The notes under the pieces were generated by a model, which saw nothing but the letters and a program-made list of their open reading frames with translations, was not told where the DNA came from and made no database searches. A stretch of DNA of 64,000 bases from Amycolatopsis thermalba (GTDB lineage: Bacteria; Actinomycetota; Actinomycetes; Mycobacteriales; Pseudonocardiaceae), in NCBI RefSeq assembly GCF_003385215.1, contig NZ_PQHW01000019.1, positions 1 to 64,000 on the forward strand. The letters run 5' to 3'. A program made the translations under genes and the position numbers. Shown here one piece after another: positions 7,284 to 14,990 of this stretch; the stretch's first letter is position 1, and every line of letters starts with the position of its first letter.

Positions 7284-8747
7284 ATGTCCCTCGATCAGCC
7301 CGCAGGACGGTCGCGGTGGCTCGCGCTCGCCGTGCTGTCCGCGCAGACGCTGATGATCGTGCTCGACCAGACGATCGTGAACGTCGCCCTGCCCGCCATC
7401 CGCGACGACCTCGGCTTCACGCCGTCGAACCTGTCCTGGGTCATCAACGCCTACCTGATCCCCTTCGGCGGGCTGCTGCTGCTCGCCGGGCGCCTCGGTG
7501 ACCTGGCCGGCCGCCGCCGCGTCTTCCTCGCCGGGATGGTCGTGTTCACGCTGGCCTCGCTGCTGGCCGGGCTCGCCTGGAACCCGGAAACCCTGATGGC
7601 CGCGCGGTTCCTGCAGGGCGCCGGCGGCGCCGCCTCGACCGCGGTCGCGCTGGGCATGGTCGTCCGGCTGTTCCCGGAACCGGCGGAACGCGCGAAGGCG
7701 CTGGGCACGTTCAGCTTCGTGCAGGCCGCGGGCGGCTCGATCGGCAGCATCGCCGGCGGTGTGCTCACCCAGGCGCTGAGCTGGCACTGGATCTTCCTGA
7801 TCAACCTGCCGATCGGCCTGGTCGCCGGTGCGGTCGCGGTGCGGGTACTGGAGAACGACCGCGGCCTCGGGCTGCGCGCCGGCGCCGACTGGCTGGGCGC
7901 CGCGCTGGTGACCGCCGCGCTGATGCTCGGCGTCTACACCATCGTCGAGGTGGAGTCCCACGGCTGGGCCTCGGCGCACACGCTCGGCTTCGGCGCCCTG
8001 TCGCTGGTGCTGCTGGCCGCGTTCGGCGTCCGCCAGGCCCGCACCCGGGACCCGCTGCTGCCGCTGCGGATCTTCGCCTCGCGTGGCCTGTCCGGCGCGA
8101 ACCTGACGATGGCGCTGCTGGTGTCGGCGATGTTCGGGTTCCAGTTCCTGGTCGTGCTCTACATGCGGCAGGTGCTGGGCCTGAGCGCGCAGGCGACCGG
8201 GCTGGCGATGGTCCCGATCGCGGGATCGATCGCGGTGGTGTCGCTGGTGGTCTCGCCGCGGCTGTCCACCCGCTTCGGCGACTACAAGGTGCTGCTGGCC
8301 GGGCTGGCGCTGATCGGCGCCGGGCTCGCCTGGCTGGCCCGGGTGCCCGCCGACGGCGGCTACGCCACCGACGTGCTCGGGCCGACCGTGGCGATGGGCG
8401 TCGGGTTCGGCCTGGCCATGCCCGCGCTGATGGGACTGGGCATGCGCGACGCCGCCGCCGAGGACACCGGCCTGGCCTCCGGCCTGTTCAACACCACACA
8501 GCAGGTGGCGGGCGCGCTGGGGCTGTCGGTGCTGGCGGTGCTCGCCGCGACCCGCACCGAGTCGCTGACCGGGGTGCGCCCGGAGGAGGCGCTCACCTCC
8601 GGCTACCACCTCGCCTTCTGGGTGGGCACCGGTCTCGTGGCGGCCGCCTTCGCCGCGGCCGCGCTGATGCTGCGCCCCGGCGTGGCGGCGCGACGAACCG
8701 GTGAATCCGGCGCTACCGTCGCGGATCGTGCGCTCCCACAGCTATGA
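7284..8747 (+). CDS. DHA2-family MFS drug exporter
   Basis: A 487-residue, 14-helix major facilitator of the DHA2 (EmrB/QacA) type, predicted to export hydrophobic compounds using proton motive force. ATG 7284 follows GGAGG at 7271; upstream starts at 7239 are not needed. Motifs include VLDQTIVNVALPAI in helix 1, RLGDLAGRRR in the 2-3 loop, and motif C-like GGSIGSIAGGVLTQALSWHWIF. It is divergent from an HxlR regulator that probably represses it. Its 3' end overlaps the DUF3097 gene by 20 bases. Confidence 0.92.
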   Translation: MSLDQPAGRSRWLALAVLSAQTLMIVLDQTIVNVALPAIRDDLGFTPSNLSWVINAYLIPFGGLLLLAGRLGDLAGRRRVFLAGMVVFTLASLLAGLAWNPETLMAARFLQGAGGAASTAVALGMVVRLFPEPAERAKALGTFSFVQAAGGSIGSIAGGVLTQALSWHWIFLINLPIGLVAGAVAVRVLENDRGLGLRAGADWLGAALVTAALMLGVYTIVEVESHGWASAHTLGFGALSLVLLAAFGVRQARTRDPLLPLRIFASRGLSGANLTMALLVSAMFGFQFLVVLYMRQVLGLSAQATGLAMVPIAGSIAVVSLVVSPRLSTRFGDYKVLLAGLALIGAGLAWLARVPADGGYATDVLGPTVAMGVGFGLAMPALMGLGMRDAAAEDTGLASGLFNTTQQVAGALGLSVLAVLAATRTESLTGVRPEEALTSGYHLAFWVGTGLVAAAFAAAALMLRPGVAARRTGESGATVADRALPQL

Positions 8748-9537
8748 CGACATCCTCGCCGGCCCGCGCAGACGCAAGATCCCCGAGGTCGTGGCGGAGC
8801 GCGGGCTGGTGGTCGAGGAACCGGGAAGCGGTTTCTGCGGCGCGGTGGTCCGGTTCGAGCACGGGAACGTGGTGCTGGAGGACCGCCACGGCCGCCACCG
8901 CGTGTTCCCCCTGGCACCCGCCGGGTTCCTGCTCGAAGGCAAGCCGGTGACGCTGGTACGGCCGAAGGCCGCGCCGCCGTCACCGGCTTCGGCGCGTTCG
9001 GCGTCGGGGTCGGTGAAGGTGCGGGGGCTGCGGGCCCGCACCGCGCGCGACTCGCGCATCTGGGTCGAGGGCAAGCACGACGCCGAACTCGTGGAACGCG
9101 TGTGGGGGCACGACCTGCGCGTCGAGGGCGTCGTCGTGGAGCCGCTGGACGGCGTGGACGTGCTGGCCGAAGCGATCGAGGAGTTCGGCACCGGTCCCGG
9201 GCGGCGGCTGGGTGTCCTGGTCGACCACCTGGTGCCGGGCAGCAAGGAATCCCGCCTGGTGAACGCGATCCGCGACCAGCACGTGCTGGTCACCGGCCAC
9301 CCCTACGTCGACGTGTGGCAGGCGGTGAAGCCGTCCGCGGTCGGCATCCGCCAGTGGCCCTCGGTGCCGCGCGGCACGCCGTGGAAGGAGGGCGTGTGCG
9401 CGGCGCTGGGCTGGGGCGAGACCTACGAGGGCTGGCAGCGCGTGCTGGCCGCGGTGAGCAGCTACCGCGACCTGGAGACGCCGCTGATCGGCGCCGTCGA
9501 GCGGCTGATCGACTTCGTGACCGACCCGGAAGGCTGA
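8728..9537 (+). CDS. DUF3097 family protein with TOPRIM-like domain
   Basis: A 269-residue protein of the DUF3097 family, widespread in actinobacteria and uncharacterised. GTG 8728 (VRSHSYDDILAG) is preferred to GTG 8701 because it begins at the conserved DILAG segment. The N-terminal part (residues 20-85) looks like a small beta barrel. From residue ~100 a TOPRIM-like core follows: IWVEGKHDAELVERVWG supplies the glutamate, and GVLVDHLVPGSKE the metal-binding acidic residue. TOPRIM suggests a nucleic-acid phosphotransfer or nuclease role, which is inference. It overlaps the exporter gene but is probably functionally separate. Confidence 0.87.
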   Translation: MRSHSYDDILAGPRRRKIPEVVAERGLVVEEPGSGFCGAVVRFEHGNVVLEDRHGRHRVFPLAPAGFLLEGKPVTLVRPKAAPPSPASARSASGSVKVRGLRARTARDSRIWVEGKHDAELVERVWGHDLRVEGVVVEPLDGVDVLAEAIEEFGTGPGRRLGVLVDHLVPGSKESRLVNAIRDQHVLVTGHPYVDVWQAVKPSAVGIRQWPSVPRGTPWKEGVCAALGWGETYEGWQRVLAAVSSYRDLETPLIGAVERLIDFVTDPEG

Positions 9538-9612
9538 ATCCGGCAGGTCACACCGAGATCACTTCGGGTCGTCCGCTGGTCGCGAGCGGTCACTTTCTGC
9601 CACGATGGGCGC

Positions 9613-10044
9613 ATGACACCGGCGCTCGTCTGGCTGATCGTCGCCATCGTCCTGATGGCCGCCGAAGTGCTGTCCGGCGACTTCTTCCTGCTGATGCTCG
9701 GCCTCGGCGCGTTGTTCGGGGCCGGCGCGGCCCTGATCACCGGCAACATCGTCATCGACGCGGTCGTGTTCGCGGTCGCGTCCGGGGCGCTGATCCTCCT
9801 GGCCCGGCCCGCGCTCAAGCGCCGGTTCCTGACCGGGACGGGTCACCGCACCAACACCGAGGCCCTGATCGGCGCCAGGGCCGTGGTCGTGTCCGTTGTG
9901 GACGGCGACTCCGGGCGTGTCAAGCTGGCCGGCGACGTGTGGTCCGCACGGTCCGTCGCCGACGGTCAGCGAATCGAACCCGGCACGACCGTGACCGTGG
10001 TAGAGATAGCGGGCGCCACGGCCGTGGTGGCGCCCGAGCCGTAA
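9613..10044 (+). CDS. NfeD family membrane protein
   Basis: A 143-residue short NfeD-like protein. It has two to three N-terminal membrane helices (residues 3-70, starting ALVWLIVAIVLMAAEVLSGD) and a C-terminal OB-fold domain from residue ~85 (ALIGARAVVVSVVDGDSGRV to VEIAGATAVV). Short NfeD proteins pair with SPFH/stomatin proteins to organise membrane microdomains, and the SPFH gene follows 28 bases later. The start ATG 9613 fits the helix boundary. The upstream region has no obvious operator. Confidence 0.93.
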   Translation: MTPALVWLIVAIVLMAAEVLSGDFFLLMLGLGALFGAGAALITGNIVIDAVVFAVASGALILLARPALKRRFLTGTGHRTNTEALIGARAVVVSVVDGDSGRVKLAGDVWSARSVADGQRIEPGTTVTVVEIAGATAVVAPEP

Positions 10045-10072
10045 CCACAACCCACATACCGGGAGAGCGATC

Positions 10073-11446
10073 TTGGGAACCGCAGCGATCATTGTTGTCG
10101 CGGTCATCGCCCTGTTCGTGATCGTGACGATCGCGAAGGCGATCATGGTGGTCCCGCAGGCCCAGGCCGCGGTGATCGAGCGGCTGGGCAGATTCAAGTC
10201 GGTCGCCTCGCCCGGCCTGAACTTCCTGGTGCCGTTCCTGGACAAGGTGCGGGCCCGCATCGACCTGCGCGAGCAGGTCGTGTCGTTCCCGCCGCAGCCG
10301 GTGATCACCGAGGACAACCTGACGGTGTCGATCGACACGGTCGTCTACTTCCAGGTGACCGACGCGCGCGCCGCGGTGTACGAGATCTCCAACTACATCG
10401 TCGGTGTCGAGCAGCTGACCACCACGACGCTGCGCAACGTGGTCGGCGGCATGACGCTGGAGCAGGCGCTGACCTCCCGCGACCAGATCAACAACCAGCT
10501 GCGTGGCGTGCTCGACGACGCCACCGGCCGGTGGGGCATCCGGGTGGCGCGGGTCGAGCTGAAGGCGATCGACCCGCCGCCGTCCATCCAGGACTCGATG
10601 GAGAAGCAGATGCGCGCCGACCGGGAGAAGCGCGCGATGATCCTCAACGCCGAAGGTCAGCGGGAAGCGCAGATCAAGACCGCGGAGGGGCAGAAGCAGT
10701 CGCAGATCCTCGCGGCGGAGGGCGCCAAGCAGGCCACGATCATGGCGGCCGAGGCGGAGCGGCAGTCGCGGATCCTGCGGGCGCAGGGTGAACGCGCGGC
10801 CCGGTACCTGCAGGCGCAGGGCCAGGCCAAGGCGATCGAGAAGGTGTTCGCGGCGGTGAAGGCGGGCAAGCCGACGCCGGAGGTGCTGGCTTACCAGTAC
10901 CTGCAGACGCTGCCGCAGATGGCGCAGGGCGACGCGAACAAGGTGTGGCTGGTGCCCAGCGACTACGGCAACGCGCTGCAGCAGTTCGCCCGCGCGTTCG
11001 CCAAGCAGGACGCCGACGGCGTGTTCCGGTACGAGCCGGCCGAGACCGACGGCGCCGAGCCGCCCACCCTGGACGACGAGGAGGTCGCCAGCTGGTTCGA
11101 CACCTCCACGGACCCGCGGATCGCCGAGGCGGTGCGCGAGGCCGAGGCGGTGGCGCGCCAGGAGGTGCCCGGGCCGCTGTCGCACCAGCCGCAGCCGCCG
11201 GCTCCGCAGGCGACCAGCGCGCTGCGCGGCACCCCGGTGACCGAGGAGGCGCAGGAGGCCCCGGCGGCCGAACCGCCCGTCCAGCCGGAACCGCCCGCGC
11301 TGTCCCCGCCGACGACGCCGCAGTTCCCCGCGGCCGGCGGACAGCAGGGCCAGCTGCCGACCCGCAGCCCGGGCCAGCACTACGGCACCCCGCCACGGCC
11401 CCCGTACCCGCCGCAGCAGCCGCCACCCGCGGCGCCGCAGCAGTAG
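10073..11446 (+). CDS. SPFH/Band 7 (stomatin-like) protein with proline-rich tail
   Basis: A 457-residue stomatin/QmcA-like protein. TTG 10073 follows GGGAGAGCG. Residues 3-22 form a membrane anchor; the Band 7 domain follows (VVPQAQAAVIERLGRFKSV, VTDARAAVYEISNYIVGVEQ). Residues ~180-270 are an Ala/Glu/Gln-rich coiled coil typical of oligomerising SPFH proteins. The last ~110 residues are proline-rich and disordered, ending PPQQPPPAAPQQ. With the NfeD gene upstream it forms a membrane-microdomain unit. A strong intrinsic terminator follows the stop. Confidence 0.93.
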   Translation: MGTAAIIVVAVIALFVIVTIAKAIMVVPQAQAAVIERLGRFKSVASPGLNFLVPFLDKVRARIDLREQVVSFPPQPVITEDNLTVSIDTVVYFQVTDARAAVYEISNYIVGVEQLTTTTLRNVVGGMTLEQALTSRDQINNQLRGVLDDATGRWGIRVARVELKAIDPPPSIQDSMEKQMRADREKRAMILNAEGQREAQIKTAEGQKQSQILAAEGAKQATIMAAEAERQSRILRAQGERAARYLQAQGQAKAIEKVFAAVKAGKPTPEVLAYQYLQTLPQMAQGDANKVWLVPSDYGNALQQFARAFAKQDADGVFRYEPAETDGAEPPTLDDEEVASWFDTSTDPRIAEAVREAEAVARQEVPGPLSHQPQPPAPQATSALRGTPVTEEAQEAPAAEPPVQPEPPALSPPTTPQFPAAGGQQGQLPTRSPGQHYGTPPRPPYPPQQPPPAAPQQ

Positions 11447-11457
11447 GCGCTTTCCGA

Positions 11458-11489
11458 GGGGCCGCACCGGATCCGGTGCGGCCCCTTTT
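11458..11489 (+). terminator. Intrinsic terminator after the SPFH gene
   Basis: A perfect 28-base palindrome (11458-11485; left arm GGGGCCGCACCG, GATC loop, and the exact complementary arm) is followed by TTTT at 11486-11489. It sits 12 bases past the SPFH stop. This is a textbook rho-independent terminator for the NfeD-SPFH transcript. A converging HTH remnant ends at the same point, so it could act in both directions. Confidence 0.92.
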
Positions 11490-11826
11490 GCTTCTCGGTC
11501 GCGGCCGGGGTGCGCATCCCCACCAGGACGGCGGGCACGGACAGGGAACCGATGAGCTGGCGGGTGCTGTGGCAGGCCCGCGCGGGTGCCGCCGTGCGCG
11601 GGCGAGCCGGGGCGGGCCGGGCGAGGTTGTGCAGGTAGTCCCGCTGGTCGTCGGTCAGTTCCAGCGCCCTGGCCAGCGGCTCGAGGACCGCCTCCGACGC
11701 CTGGTGGCTCTGCCCTTGTTCCAGTCGCGTGTAGCAGGTGACGCTCACGCCCGCGAGCTGGGCCAGTTCCTCCCGGCGGAGCCCGGGAACGCGCCGCGCC
11801 CCGTACGAGGCGATCCCGACGTCTGT
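11489..11826 (-). pseudogene. Remnant of a MmyB-like helix-turn-helix regulator
   Basis: The minus strand encodes the DNA-binding half of an XRE/MmyB-type regulator: GIASYGARRVPGLRREELAQ, LAGVSVTCYTRLEQGQSH, then ALELTDDQRDYLHNLARPAP. Both ends are broken. The first ~20 residues are replaced at ~11826 by antisense of an alcohol dehydrogenase remnant, and the ligand-sensing C-terminal ~150 residues stop at the SPFH terminator. A complete relative of the same family lies at 22810-23679. Without its sensor domain it is unlikely to be functional. Confidence 0.8.
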
Positions 11827-12334
11827 GGGACCGGCGGGGTCGCGCTCTTCGGCCTGCAGATCGCCGCGGCGCACGGTGCCGAGGTCATCGTCGTCTCCGG
11901 CGACGACGCCAAGCTCGCCCGCGCCGAGGACCTGGGCCCCACCCACGGGGTCAACCGAATCATCCGGGGGACTGGGTGGAGGCCGTGTACGAACTCACCC
12001 GGGATCGCGGAGCCGACCACATCCTGGAGACCGTCGGCTGCCACCACCTCGCCCGCTCGATCGAGGCAGCCGCGGTCGGCGGGCACATTTCCCTGATCGC
12101 CATCCTGGACGGCTACGAGATCTCCGGCCCGTCGCCCACCTGGGGCGCAAGAAGCTGCGCATCGACGGCCTGCAGGCCGGGTATCGGCGGGCGCTGGAGG
12201 GCCTCGTCCGCGCGGCCGATCACCTCGCGCTCCGCCCCGTGATCGCGGCCGAGTACGCCCTGTCCGATCTCCCGTCCGCGCTCGCCCACCTCGACCGCGG
12301 CGCCTTCGGCGAGGTCGAGGTCCGCACCGCCTGA
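11822..12334 (+). pseudogene. Remnant of a zinc-type alcohol dehydrogenase (MDR)
   Basis: The C-terminal half of a medium-chain dehydrogenase is spread over three frames. The pieces are GTGGVALFGLQIAAAHGAEV (nucleotide-binding turn), EAVYELTRDRGADHILETVG, and GRKKLRIDGLQAGYRRALEG to the natural C-terminus FGEVEVRTA. The frame breaks fall near 11970 (a run of Gs) and near 12135. The catalytic N-terminal ~150 residues are missing; homology starts abruptly at 11822, facing the HTH remnant. Two frameshifts plus truncation make it a clear pseudogene. Confidence 0.88.
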
Positions 12335-12339
12335 TCCGC

Positions 12340-13305
12340 CTACCCGGCTGCGGCCGACGGCGTGCGGAACGCCTCCCGGTAGGCGCTGGGCGTCGTGCCG
12401 ATCGTGCGCGTGAAGTGGCGTCGCAGGGTGGCCGCGGTGCCCGTGCCGACCCGCGCGGCGATGTGCTCCAGCGGCGCGTCGGTGTCCTCCAGGAGGCGTT
12501 GCGCCTGCCGGATCCGTTCCAGGTGCAGCCAGTGCAGCGGCGTCAGGCCGGTCGTCGCGCGGAACAGCCGCGTCAGGTGGCGGGGGCTGACGTGGAACCG
12601 CGCGGCGAGGGTCGCCACCGTGATCGGCTGGTGGAGGTTCGCGCGCGCCCAGTCCAGCAGCGTGCCCAGGCCGTGCCCGTCCGCGGCGGGCACCGGCGTC
12701 TCGATGTACTGGGCCTGGCCGCCCTGCCGGTGCGGGGGAGCGACCAGCCGCCGCGCGACCGCGTTGGCCACCTCGGACCCGAGGTCGCAGCGCAGCATGT
12801 GCAGGCACAGGTCGAGCCCGGCGGCCTTGCCCGCCGACGTCAGGATCTGCCCGTTGTCGACGTAGAGCACGTCGGCCACGACCTCGACCGCGGGAAACTC
12901 GCGCGCCAGGCGCCCGGCGTGCAACCAGTGCGTGGTGGCCCGCAGCCCGTCGAGCAGGCCGGCCTCGGCGAGCGTGAACGCCCCCGTGCAGATCGACGCG
13001 ATCCGCGCGCCGTTGCGGTGCGCCTCCCGCAGCAGCGACGCCAGCGCGGGCGACGACGGGGCGGAGGAGTCCTGCAGCGGCGGCACGATCACGGTGTCGA
13101 GATCCACCAGGCCCTCCAGCGGGGCGGTGCCGGACCCGCTGACCTGGAGCCAGCCGTCACCGACGTGCGCCCCGGACTCGGCGCACACCACGAACTCGTA
13201 CCACGGATCGTGCACCTCCGGTCGCGGCGTGCCGAAGACCGAACACGGCGCCCCCAGCTCGAACAGCGAGGTGCCCTCGACGACCACGACGCCCACCCTG
13301 GTCAT
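12340..13305 (-). CDS. GlxA-type AraC regulator with DJ-1/PfpI domain
   Basis: A 321-residue regulator. Residues 1-170 are a DJ-1/PfpI-like amidotransferase fold (VGVVVVEGTSLFELGAPCSV; a cysteine in ICTGAFTLAEAG at the nucleophile elbow). Residues ~215-315 are a double helix-turn-helix AraC domain (ITVATLAARFHVSPRHLTRL). GlxA-type proteins sense small metabolites through the first domain. It is divergent from the MFS gene at 13377 with 71 bp between them, so it probably regulates that carrier. Five bases separate its end from the dehydrogenase remnant. Confidence 0.93.
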   Translation of the reverse strand: MTRVGVVVVEGTSLFELGAPCSVFGTPRPEVHDPWYEFVVCAESGAHVGDGWLQVSGSGTAPLEGLVDLDTVIVPPLQDSSAPSSPALASLLREAHRNGARIASICTGAFTLAEAGLLDGLRATTHWLHAGRLAREFPAVEVVADVLYVDNGQILTSAGKAAGLDLCLHMLRCDLGSEVANAVARRLVAPPHRQGGQAQYIETPVPAADGHGLGTLLDWARANLHQPITVATLAARFHVSPRHLTRLFRATTGLTPLHWLHLERIRQAQRLLEDTDAPLEHIAARVGTGTAATLRRHFTRTIGTTPSAYREAFRTPSAAAG

Positions 13306-13376
13306 GTCCCAAACTGTACGGCACGTGTCGTTCGGGACGCTCGTGCGCGGACGGCGGCTCGGAAACGATCACCGGC

Positions 13377-14588
13377 ATGACGAAATCCACCACCGCGGCG
13401 ACCCCGCGTTCCACCGCCGCTCCCCGCGCGGGCGGCCGGGCGTGGCTGGTGGCCGCCTTCGCGATGACGGCCGTCGGCTGGGGCGCCAACCAGTTCGCGC
13501 CGCTGCTGTCGCTCTACGAGACCCGCGGCGGGGTCAGCACCGCCCAGGCGCAGGGCATGTTCGTGCTCTACGCGGTCGGGCTGGTGCCGGGCCTGCTGTT
13601 CGGCGGGCCGCTGTCGGACCGGCGCGGGCGGCGGCACATGATGCTCTGGGCACTGGCGCTGTCGGCGGCCGCCAGCGTCGTGCTCGCGGCCGGCGCCTGG
13701 TCCACCGCGGTGCTGTACCCGGGCCGGCTGATCGCCGGGGTGGCCAGTGGCGCGGCGTTCAGCTGCGGCACCGCCTGGCTCGGTGAGCTCAGCGCGGGCG
13801 CCGCCGGGCGGGTTCCCCGCCGCGCCGCGGTCGCGATGACCGCGGGGTTCGGTCTCGGGCCGCTGGCCGCCGGGCTGCTCGCCCAGTACGCGCCGGCGCC
13901 GCTGGTGGCGGTGTACGTGCCGCACATCCTGCTCGCGGTGGCCGCGTTGGTCCTGGCCTGGCGGACTCCGCCGGGCGTCCCCGCGGCTGCCGGCGCGGCG
14001 GGCGCGCGGCGCGGCACGCCCGCGTGGCGGCACCGCCGGTTCCTGCTGGTCGTCCTGCCGGTGGCGCCGTGGGTGTTCCTCACGGCCGCGGTCGCGCTGG
14101 CCACGCTGCCCGGCAGCGTCGGCGACCTGCTGGGCGATCACGTCATGCTCTTCAGCGGGCTGGTCACGCCGTTGCCCGCGCTGGCCGGTGTGCTGGTCCA
14201 GTCGCTCGCCCGCCGTCTGCACGACCGGTCGCGCCTGCTGACCCTCTCCTCGCTCGCCGTGGTGGTGGCCGGTCTGCTGATCGGCGCGGCCGCCGTGGGC
14301 ACGTCGTCGATCGCGCTCGTCGTGGCCGGCGCGCTGGTGCTCGGCGCCGCCTACGGCGCGCTGATGGTCAGCGGCCTGACCGAGATCCAGCGGCTCGCCG
14401 AGGCCGAGCACCTCGGCCGCACCGTCGCGATCTACCAGGCGGCGACCTACGTGGGGTACCTCAGCCCGTTCTTCATCGCGCTGCTGGCCCGGGTCGTCGC
14501 GCTGCCGCACATCCTGATCGCCCTGGCCGTGCTCGCGGCGTTGACGGCGCTCTGGACCGGGGCGATCACCCGCACGGAGCCCCGATGA
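13377..14588 (+). CDS. MFS transporter
   Basis: A 403-residue, 12-helix major facilitator. The 2-3 loop carries the standard motif GGPLSDRRGRRHM, and helix 1 has AVGWGANQFAPLLSLYETRG. An arginine-rich central loop (GAAGARRGTPAWRHRRF) separates the two halves. The start ATG 13377 follows a disordered Thr/Ala-rich N-terminus. Substrate cannot be predicted. A GlxA-type regulator is divergent. The stop overlaps the ATG of a thioesterase remnant by ATGA, which suggests that a thioesterase was once co-translated with it. Confidence 0.92.
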   Translation: MTKSTTAATPRSTAAPRAGGRAWLVAAFAMTAVGWGANQFAPLLSLYETRGGVSTAQAQGMFVLYAVGLVPGLLFGGPLSDRRGRRHMMLWALALSAAASVVLAAGAWSTAVLYPGRLIAGVASGAAFSCGTAWLGELSAGAAGRVPRRAAVAMTAGFGLGPLAAGLLAQYAPAPLVAVYVPHILLAVAALVLAWRTPPGVPAAAGAAGARRGTPAWRHRRFLLVVLPVAPWVFLTAAVALATLPGSVGDLLGDHVMLFSGLVTPLPALAGVLVQSLARRLHDRSRLLTLSSLAVVVAGLLIGAAAVGTSSIALVVAGALVLGAAYGALMVSGLTEIQRLAEAEHLGRTVAIYQAATYVGYLSPFFIALLARVVALPHILIALAVLAALTALWTGAITRTEPR

Positions 14589-14751
14589 CCCCGCCGCCAC
14601 CCGCCGAGGGGCTGCCCACGCACCTGGGGATCGAACTCGTCGGCGCCTCCGCCGGCCGCACCACCCAGGTGTGGGACGCGACCGTCACGGCCGGCGGCGC
14701 CGGCGCCCGGTCGCCCATTTCCGCTGCACCCAGCTGCTGATGACGACGGCG
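14585..14751 (+). pseudogene. PaaI-type hotdog thioesterase with internal deletion
   Basis: The ATG at 14585 opens a typical hotdog thioesterase N-terminus (LPTHLGIELVGASAGR), which jumps directly to the C-terminal strand RTTQVWDATVTA. A frameshift near 14698 then leads to PVAHFRCTQLLM in the +1 frame. About 80 central residues, including the active-site helix, are missing. The junction lies in GGCCGC, which could code for the GR shared by both parts. The product cannot fold as a hotdog enzyme. Confidence 0.78.
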
Positions 14752-14777
14752 CGGCGGGCGGATGCGACCCTGGACCC

Positions 14778-14990
14778 ATGAACGAAGAGCCCGGGCCCGC
14801 CACGCAGCGGCGCCGCCTCTTGTGGGGTTCCGTGCTGGCGACCGTCGTGGCACTGGCGATCCTCGTGCCCGGTCTGATCGGCGCGCTGGGGGCGCGGTCG
14901 AACTGGCTGCCCTACGGGATCGCCCTCGCGGTGCTGGCCGCGATCGGCTGGTACCAGTGGCTCAGCGGCGGTAGACCGCGTCGTCGGTGA
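14778..14990 (+). CDS. Small two-helix membrane protein
   Basis: A 70-residue protein from ATG 14778. After a charged N-terminus (NEEPGPATQRRR) come two membrane helices (residues ~13-35 and ~43-61: LPYGIALAVLAAIGWYQWLS) and a basic tail GGRPRRR. The family is not recognised beyond generic actinobacterial small membrane proteins. Its last 29 bases overlap the convergent MHS transporter gene. Confidence 0.7.
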   Translation: MNEEPGPATQRRRLLWGSVLATVVALAILVPGLIGALGARSNWLPYGIALAVLAAIGWYQWLSGGRPRRR

